A stretch of 64,000 nucleotides of DNA from Liolophura sinensis (taxonomy: Eukaryota > Mollusca > Polyplacophora > Chitonida > Chitonidae). Position numbers and translations under genes: made by a program. The notes beneath the pieces were generated by a model. The model was not told the origin of the DNA. It searched no databases and was given only the letters and a program-made list of their open reading frames with translations. How positions within the stretch are numbered: the stretch's first letter is position 1; every line of letters starts with the position of its first letter. This document shows, piece after piece, positions 1 to 13,378 of the stretch. The stretch spans positions 63,161,249 to 63,225,248 of the forward strand of contig NC_088295.1 in the NCBI RefSeq assembly GCF_032854445.1, written 5' to 3'.

Positions 1-750
1 TGATGAAGCTACTTCTTTTGAAATTTAACAAATCGCCTTTGATCCCACTGAAATATACAGCCTTTTGTTTATTATTTTTTCGATCATAGTCAGGGGAGTG
101 ATGGGGTAATGGTGTATACGAAATGTCGAGGTAAACTTAACAAAGGCAAACACGGTCTAGTGAGTAAATTGCTTCATTTCATCAACTGCAGATTAGATGA
201 AGAGAAGCGATAACCATCTTTACGGATTGATGCTGCCCTCAGCCGTTCACGCGCGATCATACATTCATTAGCATTGGCGGTCCCAATAGGCACTTTCACA
301 GAATGGCCTCCAATCTGATACAAACTATGATACAAATAAAACATTTTTAACAGCAAGTTGGTTCTTTGGATCTACTGTTGCTAAATGGACATGCTAACTT
401 TGCAGCACTTACATGCATGTAATGATAAATACTAGGTATAGCTTTTGTCAGTATATTTGAACTGTGTGGCATCTTTCAGATTCTAGCGGACTTTAATGAC
501 CCACGCATAAATCTTTTTTCCATGACTGTGAGCCAGTTAATATTATATACGACCTGAAAAACACCAAGCATATGAATGAATGGAAATGCTTTACAAAATT
601 TTATGAAGACGTAATCTTTGACGACATTTGTATGTATGCTTTTTACCCGTCTTCCATTTATTTATTTAAATCGCGGTGTTTCATCGCTGGTTGACATCTT
701 GGCAGCTTTAGGTTTTGTATACCGAACTGACTGGTTTAATGCTTTTGGTT

Positions 751-1003
751 TTATTTGATTTATTTTTTTTATTTTAGTTTCACGCCGTTCTCAAGAATAT
801 TTCATTTATAACACTGCGACTAGCATTAGGGTGGGAGAAAATCAGGATCTCACGACCATCCGCAGGTTGCTGTCAGACTTTCTTACCTACGCCAGGACAG
901 GAAGCCGGTATGAGCTGGACTTGAACTCATAGCGATCGAATTGGTGAGAGGCTTCTGGGTCTGTACTGCACTAACATGCCAAACACCTGTCCACTGAAGC
1001 CCC
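751..1003 (-). mobile_element. SINE, same family, diverged
   Basis: Reverse-strand copy running from the AAAT-type end and tail module (CAAGAATATTTCATTTATA) through GACCATCCGCAGGTTGCTG and CCAGC-type body to a worn head ending GAAGCCCC. Substitutions throughout suggest age. Confidence 0.9.
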
Positions 1004-4000
1004 AATTGATTGATAATGATTAATTTATAAACAAATGTACATAAGGATTCCAATATCACAATTTATTTCCTTATTTATTAGATTGATGTTTTACACCTTT
1101 TTCAATAATATTGCATTTCTTCGGCGTTAACTAAGCTTATGAAAACGCAACGAGCAGAAGAAAACCAGCGAAAGCTCTCCAGCTGCTTGGAAAGTGCGAG
1201 AGGTGTGGGAGCGGAATTAGTGACCAAGCCCGATTGTCCCTCACGTATTATTGTGTTCAGCGATTTTCCCTTTATTCTTTAATACCAAAGTTTCCGTGTG
1301 TGTACAGACGTCATCTCAGTTACGCTCCTCATGGCGCCGTATTTCTCACTCCTTCTTATCTCGATTTGCTTGCATCCCACGAACCAAGCCCGTACGTTAG
1401 GGTGAAGCGTGGTACGGCCGCAGACGCACGGAAAAGGATGCCACTTAGACTTGCATCAGCGTCGCTTTCAAATTTCAGATTTTCCTTTCCCAGCTCAGTA
1501 TTTATATCCGCATAAAATGCTTTGAGCTGAATACAGAATCACCGATAGATGACGACGCGTCTCACACTGGGATAATATATTGACGCGGGACTGACACCAG
1601 CAATATAACTAAGCAACGAAACCATACAACGATAGTTATAAAGGAAATTTTAAGCACATCGACTAAATATTTGAACAATTATGCAAACATAGGTAATCAC
1701 ACTATACAGGCATAAACAGCGGCAGCCGTAAGCATAAATAGTCGGAATATAGAATATCGAGTTTGTACATTTATTAGCATCGTCACTTCACGGCGATACA
1801 AGGACAGCCGTTGATTCAAATTCGAGGAATACATTGACCGTCTGTGACTAAGTGTTTGACGGTCATGCGTGGCTGGTTGACTGCAGCGTATCATTATGCT
1901 CTCATAAGACGCTAATGAAAACCAAACACGATGGCCATTGTCTTGGAGATCCACTCCCGGACGGAAGACTGGAAGCGGCCCAATAATATCACTCCTTGAT
2001 TACACTGATCGAAGCATTGAACCTGCGTACCGACGCTACAGGCCGTAACGATCTTCCGTGAAACATTGATAGATATATATTTTCATAGCAGCCGTAAAAT
2101 ATTTCCCAAGTTGCCATTAGAAAGGGAATTATATATCGGCACGGTCTAGAAATGGATTTTGCTTTCCTACTTGGACAGTATGGGTCAATATTTATATGAG
2201 CGCGGGATTGAATTGAGCCGGGCTCGCGGCCCCTCTCTCCGGATCCTCAGGAAGTCGAGTAGTGGGCTCCAAAGCCTTCAATTAATGTTGCATACATACA
2301 ATGTTACCGTGCCATTGGCACACTGTAGGATAAAGAGTTTCCGCCGTGTTGAAACCCGGTTTGAATTTCCAACGCGGACATGTGGTGATAAAAATCCACA
2401 CATGGTATGTGGTACTATATCTTAAGTCACGTTATTATTTCACCTTTTATGAGGGAGATGGATTTTCTGCAGTGCCACACGAAATAGATATTTATTTCAA
2501 TATTTCCAGCCCAACCATCCGGACGTTTAATCTGACGTTTAAGCTTTTACAGTCCCAATTTAATAAAGATATTTTTTTCGCTTTCCTAAATGGCATCGTA
2601 GAACCTGTGCTTCCTTTAAAGTGACATGTAACGGGCCTTACAGAATCACATAAGAAAGTTCAGCTGACAAAGATCTCTTCTCTTCACGAGTCTTACCCAA
2701 TTAAAGTCGGTGTGGAGATATTGGAGTAGAGGAGCGCCAATACAACCAACACGCCTTCGATGGAGAGCATCTGGAGTGAGCAAAGCGCATTAAAAACCAA
2801 TAGACTGTGTAACAACTGCTCTCTTGGGCTAACTCCGTGTCCATACTGGATGGCCGTGTCGCTCCTGCACACAGCCATTTCGTCCGCACCCCACCCTCTC
2901 CCAAGCCTCCATCGAAATAACACTTTATTCCTGCCACCGGCGCGTTGAAACACGAGGCTTTGTGGACCGTGGCCATATTAACCCATCAAATCAGAAAACA
3001 ATTCCACGAACGCTACGATTGATTCACAGGGCCTTATTGATGTTCCCTCCCGTTTCCAAAGCGTAATAAATAAGTATATGGCCTGCTGACAGATAGAAGG
3101 CCGTCGGTAACAGAGAAATTGGCACCGCCAACAGTAATGGCCCGTTTCTCAGAAAACAATCTAATAACACACCCAGTCTATAGCCTGTCGATATCAGCTC
3201 TAGCACGGGCCCTACTACGTGATGGCAGAGAGCGTCAATTTTGTCGGTGTTGGACAAGCAAAAAACAGAAAATAAACTGAACTGCTATAAGTTAAGATGT
3301 AAAAGCGAACTATTGTCAACAAGCCCCTCTTCATGGCGAAATAACTAGATACGGCTTGCTTTCAAACCGCATATAATGACCTGAAGAAGCTTTGTGTAAC
3401 CGCAATTACTAAAAAAGCAATATATGTTTAAATTTCATTTTAAAATGACTTAACTCTTTGATCCCAAAGTTTTGTCGATTACAAAGTTTAATATAGTTTG
3501 GATACCTTCGATAAAAAAATATCAGTTTACAGGCTTTATGTTTTCGTACCTAGTTTCTGGTTTTCTTAAGAAAGTGAAACTTCAGAGGTGATTATGTACC
3601 CCTTATTTCAACATTTCTTGTTTGGGATAGTTTTATTTTTTCTCCTTAAATTTGGAGTTTAATGGTCCACATTCTACTTGACATCCCCATCCTCCCACAC
3701 AGATATGATTATTGTATAAAGATGGCCCATTTATTTCTATAAGCAGGTTTCTAGGCTTTTATCCAACCATTCCCGAGCTGACAAGATCGCGTCCTCCATG
3801 ATCTACAAATGATTCCCAAGTCATCGTTATTCAATCATATTCACAGACTGAGGTCGCCAGTGACAAAGCGGTCTCTATTTCAAGGTTTGCTCAGATGTAT
3901 TCCAGTGGCAAGACGAATTCATCTCTGACAGTGATACCTCGGAAATAAGTGCTCCTCAATTACGCTCCACTAAGAGGATACAATTGGCCCTATAGAGATT

Positions 4001-5094
4001 CAGCCAAATATCTCCTCATGACATACAATTACATCGTCCTCAAAGGAGCCTTAGTCAATATATAACCTTGTCAAGTTGATTTATGGCTATACACCCTTCT
4101 TTCCTCCGCATCTCTGTTTCATACCATATCGAGCCTCGGTGATTTGCAGAAAGACTCTCTCGGACTATCAATTGGTTCCTCAAAGAAATTGTTTCGGGTC
4201 CAACAAAGCTAGCATATATACCCAGGTTATCTGAAGAATCTACCGTTACTGCGGGTCAACATAAAAGTAATCATCTTTCGACTGATTAGTTTAAATTATT
4301 TATCCATAACATATATAACGGTGTATACCAACAGGCTTCCGTTGATGAATTGCAACCGTTCATGTCTATAGGGTCAAATTATCGTCAACCTCATCTAAAA
4401 ATAGAGAGTAGAAATTTTCATTCACTATCATTCTATTATTGACTAGTCTCACTTTCAGACATCGATAGTTTCGGGTTGCATCAGCTCATGTATAACCCTG
4501 TTTGACTGGTGGGCTAAAACACTTCCTGTTAGACTACATATGACCATGTACTTTCAGCGCATTTCTGATGTTATCATGAATATGTTCTGTGTAACTAGAG
4601 AAGAGTGGGTGTTGACCTGTGCCCAATGAAACTAAACATTGTAAACACAGATTCCCACTGTAGAAATTTTACTGCAATGTTAACAAAGGAAACGCCATGG
4701 CAATATTTGGCTCTGCTTGACGGTCTGAACTTTATAACATCAATAAAATTCAATAAAATTCAATAAAACTTAAGATCTAACATTAGACAGGGTAGCCGGA
4801 TTTGCTCAGAAAGAGCATTATGATACACCGCTAGCCAGAAGAAAAATACAATCTCATTTATCTTTCACTTTCCTTTTATCCCTGCAATTTTAATTTGTAT
4901 TCAGCCTAGGAAGGGATTAGAGCCATGCGGTTCTACACCTTTTACCAAACTGCTGTCATATTCGGAGCATTTTCCTGACAGTTAGCCGTCTCATATTCTC
5001 CTAACAGTCGAGTGCTTGTTACCTTTTTCGTGGGAATTGCCTTCGCACAGGAACGGAGAGTGTCGTTCACAGACATAGGTGTAATTATAATTAT
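1004..5094. other. No gene seen
   Basis: AT-rich sequence without recognisable coding, RNA gene or repeat, apart from three CAATAAAATT units near 4740. Overlapping frames at 2693-2976 are open on both strands but match nothing I know. Confidence 0.6.
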
Positions 5095-5108
5095 TTAATT
5101 AATTCTGT

Positions 5109-5374
5109 GGGGCCTCCGTGGCTCAGTCGGTTAGCGCGCTAGCGCAGCGTAATGACATAAGAGTCTCTCACCAATGCGGTCGCTGTGAGTTCAAGTCCAG
5201 CTCATGCTGGCTTCCTCTCCGGCCGTAAGTGGGAAGGTCTGTCAGCAACCTGCGGATGGTCGTCGGTTTCCCCCGGGCTCTGCCCGGTTTCCTCCCACCA
5301 TAATGCTGGCCGCCGTCGTATAAGTGAAATATTCTTGAGTACGGCGTAAAACACCAATCAAATAAATAAATAAA
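5109..5374 (+). mobile_element. Full-length tRNA-derived SINE, copy with perfect 13-bp TSD
   Basis: Head GGGGCCTCCGTGGCTCAG, A box TGGCTCAGTCGG (5119-5130), B box GAGTTCAAGTCC (5187-5198), body with CTGCGGATGGTCGT, tail module TATAAGTGAAATATTCTTG, and an AAAT-repeat end. The insertion is flanked by identical TTAATTAATTCTG at 5095-5107 and 5375-5387, the mark of LINE-machinery retroposition. This copy is a good reference for the family in the window. Confidence 0.95.
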
Positions 5375-5403
5375 TTAATTAATTCTGATTAAGTCATGGT
5401 GAT

Positions 5404-5530
5404 AATTTGCTACTATTTAAGCATTTAGGTGAACAGTTAGAATAAAGTCCTGAGGCAAACTGACAAGAGGCCGTATTTCACCGGTTACATGTAACCATTT
5501 GCCAACCATCACACTGTCGTCGCCGTTTTA
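5404..5530 (+). repeat. Dispersed repeat R2, right-end copy
   Basis: GAACAGTTAGAATAAAG, GACAAGAGGCCGTATTTCAC, CGGTTACATG and ATCACACTGTCGTCGC recur at 10490, 40720 and 43465. It begins about 20 bases past the SINE at 5109. Confidence 0.7.
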
Positions 5531-5539
5531 CTCACACCG

Positions 5540-8500
5540 CTCTTATCCCATTGGATCCCTGGAGCCACGGCAACATGTAGTTCCGCACAATGGTCATTGG
5601 CGCACATGGTAGCTCCAACAAAAGTTATTTCAGTGAGATACAGTTAGAGAACCATGACCGTCTGCTACTGTTGTATAAGGCAGCTTCGGTTCTGAAGACT
5701 AAAGCAGGACGAGTCTTCTGTGCGTGGGTATAAATCTTAGTAATACATCCAAGCACAGCACCAGGAAAACCGGGTTAATCCATTGCCTTCAGACAATACA
5801 GATGATAGGGACCTGGTGCTGGTCAATGTAGAGGATTCCCATGAGCTTTAACACAGCGAAACAGTTACATCTATCTGTGGAGTATGCCCTTAGAGTGGGA
5901 GTTTCCTTAGCACGAATTTCATTTAATGCGAAGTCATTCTTTAGAGCGAGATTTGCATATTATCGGAAAGACTCGTGTTCACATCTCAGTCATATCTTTT
6001 TAGACAAAATATAGGTTAAGAAACGGGATTTTGCATTACATGAACTGTATCCCGTTTCATTTGCCTGAATGCAAATCAGAAGAATATGTTGTGAAATTAA
6101 GGACAGACCAGCATAGATAATTAGTTATGGGGCTGGATTGTTATTAAACGCTGAACTTATATCTGAAGAAAACCACACCACTTTGGGGAAAAAGGTTAGA
6201 GGCCAGTCCGGATTGCTTGGCCAGTGAGAAACCCTGTAGTTCCTCGGTAGTAAATACTACAAGACTGAGAACAGTCGTCTGAATTGAGGCAGTCCTGATT
6301 GCTTGGAAAGTGAGAAACCCTGTAGTTCCTCGGCAGTAAATACTAAAAGGCTGAGACCGAAGACTACTGAGAAAGTAGTCTTGGCGAAAAGTTGCAGACA
6401 AAACGAAACTTTAGCTTGTTCAAACCTCAGTGGACAAAGAGAGAACAAATTAAACTGCAAAAATGTTTTCTTTATTTTTACAATATTGAAGTAGTAAAGT
6501 TACTATTATTTCCAAGCGAATTTATCGTACATATCCATTCAACTCTCATATGCTCCAAATGAGTTTTATTAGCTGTGCACTGCTACAACCATTCTACACT
6601 TAAGAGCAAGTGGATTATTTCTCAGCAACAAACAAATAATCATTGAATACACTTTCTTTTCAGTTCGCCATCACTAATAATGGAGGATGACCTCAGCGAT
6701 ATGGTAGATGCTTTGAGGTTGTCGAACTTATAGCCATATCCCACAATACTGGAGCTCATGCTGTTTTTGGAAGATCAGATCTAACGCTTTTATCCCGGGT
6801 CGCTTGAATAAATATCTATTACAGGTAAGGTTGACAGTGTGTGCCTATCTGGTAAATCTTGATACATGTGCATGGGGCATGTCACAATCATAACATCTGA
6901 AGCATGAATTATTCTGACATTCTCTATACCCCAGATATGGGATATTTCTGGCCATTACCTTATCTTCCGGGCATGCTCTGGTCAATCCGCCACAGTTAAT
7001 TAATTTTGCTCGCAGTCATGCCCAGAATTGTTTTGTAACAAAGCTATAGTTGGTACATGATACTGCATGAAATCTGTGTATACTGAGGGTTATACAGCAT
7101 CCATGCATCGTCATCTGTCACGATTTAGGGGTCCGTTTTACAACCCATGCATTTTGGACTAAAGTACAAAACATTCACAAAATATTTGAAGTCTGATGCT
7201 CAGACATGGTTGAAATTTTAATACTACAGCACAGAATGAGAGGTAAAAATTGAATAGACATGATGAATATATTGAAAAGATTTGACTTGGATTACAAATT
7301 TAGACTAAAGCCCGAATCGCTTCGTGCAACGGGCCACAAATACACAAATCGCTATCGCATAGCTAGCTGTTGTTCGGACGTGTAACGTGCCTTAGCTCTT
7401 ACTTGTGTAATAAGTGAAAAACGCCATAGCCATTAAAACATTTAAAAGTGTTAGATAACCTTTGTTCTCCCAGAATCTATATAATCATCGACGAAATTTA
7501 TGGTTTTTGTTTCATGGCTTTGAGCTTTAATAAGCGGCTGGGAGTGAGAGAAAGAGAGAAAGTTTGATAGATTGCTTGAGGTGTTATCTGCTAACAAATC
7601 AAACTTGCAAACAGCGCTTTGTAGTTGTCTATTCCAAAACCATTATCTTTATTAATGGCCAGTTTGCAAATTGCTGTTTGCTGTTTATGACGTGGGTATA
7701 TGTGGGTTGCATGGAGCGACAGCCATGTTTACTTACAGACATTGACCATTGGCAAATGATAACATAAGAACAGAAATGAGTCACTGAATTGGTGGGCACA
7801 AAACAAAACATTTTGCTTTTGGAAAAAAATATTATTTATGTAATATAAGCAACGCTCGGAGTAAACTTGCCTTTACGAAATATGGAATGCGAGTGGGCAA
7901 AGGGGGGATTCGGTGGCGATTTCGATGACGGACAGCAATTTGCATTGGTTACGTTCAGTGTACATGTATATAATTAAGCACATACATGCATGTTGAGACG
8001 TACAGTGGCATTTCACAATAGGTACATCTGGAGGATTGGGTTACACCTTTGATCGTCAGCTTATCTGGAGTTTTGTTTAGTTTACTAAGTGTCCAGTAAT
8101 GCTACCTGACCAGCCTAGACAAAACAAGTACAATTTTCGTTTCCTTGATACTGATTGTTCTTCCAAAATCATGATTGCTAACTAGTTGATATTATTTCCT
8201 TTAAGCTAAAGTCATTTGCGTCGGAATTCCTTTTTATTGCTGCACCTCTCTTGTGACAAAATATTCTCATAAAATTGTGAGGCACTATAGATCTGTATAT
8301 TGTGGAGGTGTGACGGGGTGGCTGGCGGGTTCTTTTTCTTTCTGTTTTTTTTTTTCGTTTTTATTAGATGTACATATATTGCTCAAAGTTCATGTGTTAC
8401 CCATCGATTAATCTGAACGCGATTGTACTAGAAAACATAGAGAGAATCGCTTTTGAATTGCATGTCATTGTTGAATAGCTTTTGTGTTACGGTTATCTTG

Positions 8501-8920
8501 ATCATAACACACTATCCATGAGCAGCTCTCGGATCTTGTGGTTATTGAAACCCAAGATGATCACGAAGCGATTTAGCCGATAATTTTGATTACTTTTCTC
8601 GTTCAACTTGGAATGAAAAGAAATGGAGAGATTTAATGAAGAAAGTATTTTACATCCACTGCAAGTGAATGCATGTGGCAAGTTTAATACTGACCGACGT
8701 TTCAATAATATGACACAAGCTGCAGGCATGTAATCCGTGGACGTAAATGTGAGTTAGTGTTGTGGATATGAAGTACAACCATACAATGGTATATTATAAT
8801 AATATCCATAGTATTTTGAATTACTAGATCGAATATCCCGCATATAATTTCTATAATAACTTATCTTACACAATTCATTCATATTTGGAAAGTTGTGTGA
8901 CATGACAGATTTATTAAAGG
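5540..8920. other. No gene seen
   Basis: Apart from the 86-bp duplication at 6204, nothing supportable. Short frames are not conserved in any way that can be judged here. Confidence 0.6.
6204..6357. repeat. 86-bp tandem duplication
   Basis: CAGTCCGGATTGCTTGG at 6204 recurs as CAGTCCTGATTGCTTGG at 6290, both followed by GTGAGAAACCCTGTAGTTCC. A perfect 9-bp hairpin, AAGACTACT with AGTAGTCTT, follows at 6360-6382. Confidence 0.85.
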
Positions 8921-8925
8921 AGGCA

Positions 8926-9155
8926 GGGGCCTCCGTGGCCCAGGTGGTTAGAACGCCAACGCACCTCTCACCAATGAGGTCGTTGTGAGTTCATGTTCAG
9001 CTCTATCTGGGAAGGACTTGCAGAAACCTGCAGATGGTCGTGAGTTTCCTCCGGGTTCTGCCTGGTTGCCCCGTACCAAAATGCTTGCCGTCGTCGTATA
9101 AGTGAAATATTCTTGATTTGCGGCGTAGAACACCAATCAAACAAATAAATAAATA
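8926..9155 (+). mobile_element. SINE, near full length
   Basis: Begins GGGGCCTCCGTGGCC, keeps the B box (TGTGAGTTCATGTTCAG) and the tail module through CACCAATCAAACAAATAAAT. There is a deletion in the body relative to the 5109 copy. No clean flanking duplication was found. Confidence 0.92.
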
Positions 9156-9179
9156 TTAAATGAGGAGGAATGGGAGGAG

Positions 9180-9375
9180 GTTCTGTGGGTATTAAGGTGA
9201 GTGTCTCCTAACCGGAAAGCATGCACAGTTCCGGGTTCAATTGTTTATGGGTTCTCAGCGAAAGTTACTTCTCGACGACACAGTCTAACGTAACATCACT
9301 TGTCTTCGATCAATGCCTGCACAGTGCATCTAAGTATATCGTTAAACAACAGTAGAACACATAAATAAATGAAGA
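9180..9375 (+). mobile_element. Possible second SINE-like element
   Basis: A tRNA-like stretch with a B-box-like GGTTCAATTG is followed by about 110 bases and an end reading GTTAAACAACAGTAG then ATAAATAAATGA. It resembles tRNA-SINE organisation, but no second copy was identified in the window. Confidence 0.35.
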
Positions 9376-9998
9376 AAGTAAATAATGGTGTTATTTAAGG
9401 AGAATGTAAGGAGATTCAGAGAATCAAACGCACATCGGTATGGCTCAGGCCTTATGCCAGCAGGTACTAGTATATGTCGGGCACGTGGCGAAAGGCGATC
9501 GTTTGATTACGGCACTGCTCTGTTTGGTCTCCCTGTAAATCTTAACGCTGTCGCCAAGGAATCCACCCCAAAGAACTACGATAAAAAAGTGCAAATTTCA
9601 AAATACCAGCACAATTCTGTAAATTTACGAATAAGAAGTATAAAACTTGCTCGATGCTCCCATAAAAATTACCCGGCCATAAAAGATTTTGTTGCTTAAA
9701 TAACCGGCCCAAAATGCACTCTCAATCAAAAACGTCAATTCTTGGTTGAAATGAGGCTTTGTAGCTAGTACAGTCGTCATATAGTACAGTAAATTAACCA
9801 AGTCACTGTGGAGAACAGTTAGCGTTGTCGGGAAGAGTTCGAATCCGAGTGGTTTTTTCTTCCCTTGAGAAACGTAGCGCTAAGCGAGTGAAGATAGAGG
9901 CCAACACGTATTAAATAAGTGTTAACATGAATGAATTGCTATGATATGCTTATACGTAACATGTGACAACTATACCGAAATCGAGGGCACATTATATC

Positions 9999-10065
9999 TT
10001 TATTCATTTGATTGTTGTTTAACGCCATACGCAAGAATTTTTCCGAAAATTACATTTGTGGCACA
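9999..10065 (-). repeat. SINE tail fragment
   Basis: ATTTGATTGTTGTTTAACGC followed by CGCAAGAATTTTTCC matches the reversed SINE tail with several changes. Confidence 0.55.
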
Positions 10066-10489
10066 GTAATTTTCCGCACTCTATAGAGTCTAATACAAAC
10101 AAATATTTCCCTTTTTCTACAAAAAAAGCTACAAAAGCAGACATTTTATTCCTGTGAAAAACAAGAACTATGTGTTGCCTTGTTTAAAAATACTCAAATT
10201 GAATCGTGTCGAAGTACAATGGAGTCCGATCAAAGTAACACCTGAAAGCCATTACTGGTCTTCAAACCGTGACAGTTGGTCCTCCATGGACATGTATTGT
10301 CGATCTGCAATCGACCGTATTTGCGATGTGAAATGCAGTATCTGGGTTAAGAATACCGTGTTTATATCCCGTCCTGAGCTTGGAACTCCATTCCTTTGCA
10401 ACAGTGTACGAAAACAGTGTCGTTCAGATATAGACTAATCATTACAGTCCTTCTATACGTCCTTAGATTAACGGACATCTGAGCTGATA

Positions 10490-10625
10490 CATGTATATGT
10501 TCTAAGCATTTACATGAATTGTTAGAATAATACCCTAACTGAGGTAAACTGACAAGATGCCGGATTTCAACCGTTATAAGTCTGACTATTTCTCAAATAT
10601 CACACTATATCGACACTGCTCTATC
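10490..10625 (+). repeat. Dispersed repeat R2, right-end copy
   Basis: TAAGCATTTACATGAATTG, TTAGAATAATACCCTAACTG and AACTGACAAGATGCCGGATT align with the 5404 and 43465 copies. Confidence 0.65.
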
Positions 10626-10629
10626 CATA

Positions 10630-12470
10630 CCATTCATTCTGTATTCTGTTCTATTGTGAAAGTTGCCATCTTGAGAGCGATCTTATCGACTACTTTCCAG
10701 ACTTGATTGAACTTGTGGCAAATTTTCATTTTTCATCTTTCGCAATTCAGGGAGTTATTGTGCTCGACAACACAAACGTACGTTAGGAATTTCTACTTAA
10801 AGTGAACATGAAGTCTGCCACAAAATATACATAGAAAAAACGATATAGGACACAGTTATCATAGGAAAATATGTCAAAAACTCTATAAAATTTTGAAATC
10901 CGAAAAGATGAAGTCCAGCAATGGGGATATGGCACTGACGGGCAATTCACTCCGAGTAGCCATGTTGTAGAAGCCCTTATGAACTTAGCCAATCACTAGC
11001 GATGAAAACGTCACGTGATAATTGGCTGTAACGACTAAAAACCTATTAGGTCTCGATTGTCAGTGTGGTTTCTTATAGTGGATAGACAGATATCAATGGA
11101 ATAAAATGGATTTTGCGGTTAGTTTAAGTGTTAAACGGGTGCATTTTGAATCGCACATTTATGAGCAGAGACATGAGAACGGCTACCCGTGTCACAATGC
11201 GTACATGTCCTGCCAAATGCAGGACGGGCAGGGCCGCTAAAACACGACGCTTGTGTCCAGGGGCATTGTCCTGACCGAGCGCCAAACTAAACGACACATT
11301 GGCCCTTTTAACACTTGATACTCTTTGGTTGGGTATCAGCGTTTTTGTTTGTGTTTTCTCATTGTCACATTGTTTAATACCTATGGTACGGGAGAGCTTC
11401 TAGGTTTTGTGACGTCACTCTAGATAGTTATAACATGGGAAAATGGCGTCACCAGATGAGTGGTTAGGTAATGACGATTGTTTGCTATTTACTTTGTTGG
11501 TAAGCGGTGTAAAAAATTTTTAAAATATTTTTACCACATTTCTGGAATACTGCTTTATTAATTAACTCAGCTTTAGTGGCTGACGTTATGTTCACGTTAA
11601 AAATTATGTCTAGTCTTTTAGTGATGATTCGCAACATGCTGCCTCAAACTGTGCTTAACGTGTCGCTACTGGTGAATACAATGATAGGTCGACAGCGGTT
11701 GAAAGAACCAGTATTCGCTAATGCGTGCTGTTCTAAACTGCTTCAGCAAGCATTACGATGTGATAAAATCATTAAACGGTTCAACATTTTTGAATAAAAA
11801 TTCATCCTGCATGATTTATATTGCCCAACAGCTTGTCGAGCTGAAGGGAAGATATGGATGAGAGCGCCAATTGCTCATTGTCCTTGCTAATTAGCTGTCC
11901 GGTTTAGCATGCTGGGATATTAAATTATTCAGGCCCGGTAGAAATTCCAGTGGCATTCTGTTGTGGGCAGAAAAGTGACATCATGTGCTTTAAGTGAAGG
12001 GAGAATTTGTTGAGCACGTTCGTCAACCCGAGCGCTGCGAAGTTTATCACGTATGGGAATCGCTTCTGTTCTTCCATTGCATGACATTCTCGTACAAATG
12101 GTGACTGGCTCTCTGACCGACAAATTTAATGAAGTAAGGCGTTACGCCACTAAATTCAATCACAACTTTGTACAAAAATAAACCACCTTTCAGATTCTAA
12201 CGCTCATAATCCCGCCCGGAGGAAAAGCATATTAAAATGGCCTTACTCCGTGTAGTTGCATTACTGAATGGTTTTAAAAATTACCTACAAAAAATATTGG
12301 ATCGAAAAGCAAATGCCCGTGTTCGAGCATTAAAATACATTTGTATAAGTAAACACCATTCAAAAAGATGGAAGGCTACACTGACGAACTTTTTACAGCA
12401 TTCTTTAATCTTTAACGAAATATTTACTGAAGTGCGTTTCTGTTCATATATTGCACATATCATTGACCAT
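10630..12470. other. No supported gene; one exon-like patch
   Basis: Holds a TGACGTCA (CRE-type) site near 11411 and, 30 bases on, an ATG-initiated stretch MASPDEWLGNDDCLLFTLL followed by GTAAGC. No partner exon in a matching frame was found downstream. Confidence 0.4.
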
Positions 12471-12478
12471 TTATATGT

Positions 12479-12607
12479 TTATTTATTTGATTGGTGTATT
12501 ACGCCGTACTCAAGAATATTTCACTTCTGTATGCGACGGAGGCAAACAAGATGATGGGGGAAACCGGGCAGATCCCAGGGGAAACCCATGACCATCCGCA
12601 CGTTCAT
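12479..12607 (-). mobile_element. Truncated SINE, left arm of a fold-back
   Basis: Tail module and part of the body (GAAACCGGGCAGATCCC, CCATGACCATCCGCAC), then unrelated sequence. The tail at 12491-12537 pairs with an inverted copy at 12729-12774. Confidence 0.88.
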
Positions 12608-12728
12608 AATTGAACATCTGTTTAGGTACATATTTACTTTATTGGTATTTTAAGTCATGCTTAAAGATATTTAATTGACATGTTTATAATAGCAATCAGT
12701 TTATGTACCCCTGTATTATTCCTCTTCT

Positions 12729-12774
12729 GTCGCATACAGAAGTGAAATATTCTTGAGTACGGCATAATACACAA
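12729..12774 (+). repeat. Inverted copy of the neighbouring SINE tail
   Basis: GTCGCATACAGAAGTGAAAT and onward is the reverse complement of 12491-12537 with one substitution and one single-base gap. It shares changes not seen in other SINE copies (GTCGCATACAGAAG in place of GTCGTATAAG). Confidence 0.88.
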
Positions 12775-13378
12775 TACAAACGACCTTCCAGCTGTTCCAT
12801 TAAGTTTACAAAATATTTCTTGTTCTAACCAACAGAGTGACTACTACCCAGGACATCTATACTCATCTTTCTTCGAAACTGCAGAAGTAATTTTGGCGTT
12901 TAAGCAGATATAAATATACTGTTGACAGAATTTATAAAAACACTCATTAATGTGCAAACGTCTTGCTGTTTTTATTTGAACGCAGACGTCTTATCGATAA
13001 ACGCATTACATATGTATATGGTGGGACTATATACGCATATGTTTTTCTTAAAACATAGACTGGCATCTTTTTCAAAACATTGACGTTTTCAGTAAATCAT
13101 TTCAACGTTTTCTCAAAAACATTGGTGTTTTATAGAAAACATGTGACATGCCTACTACAGTGATCGAATAGCCGTTTGTATTTTATCATGTATATGCCTA
13201 TCACTTTTTGCTGTGCATTTTTACTGGTGTTCCTAAATAAATTTGTCACTTCTTAGGCAAGATAGCTCTCATAATTTTTTATGGATCTTTAATAAAATTA
13301 ACTTGCTTGGCGTTAGTATAATTCAAAGTTGTTTACCATTGCGCTTAAATTCCTCTTTTGGCCCTCTCTGTTTCTCTC

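Noticed and set aside
2693-2976. Three overlapping frames of 60-91 codons on both strands
   Set aside because: No domain, signal peptide, splice support or recognisable similarity; local GC-richness explains the lack of stops.
5109-5200. tRNA gene candidate from A and B boxes
   Set aside because: It is the head of a SINE repeated many times; the cloverleaf is not intact and the body and tail follow the SINE pattern.
9385-9699. 104-codon frame starting MVLFKENVRRF
   Set aside because: No recognisable domain or codon signal, and no splice or promoter support.
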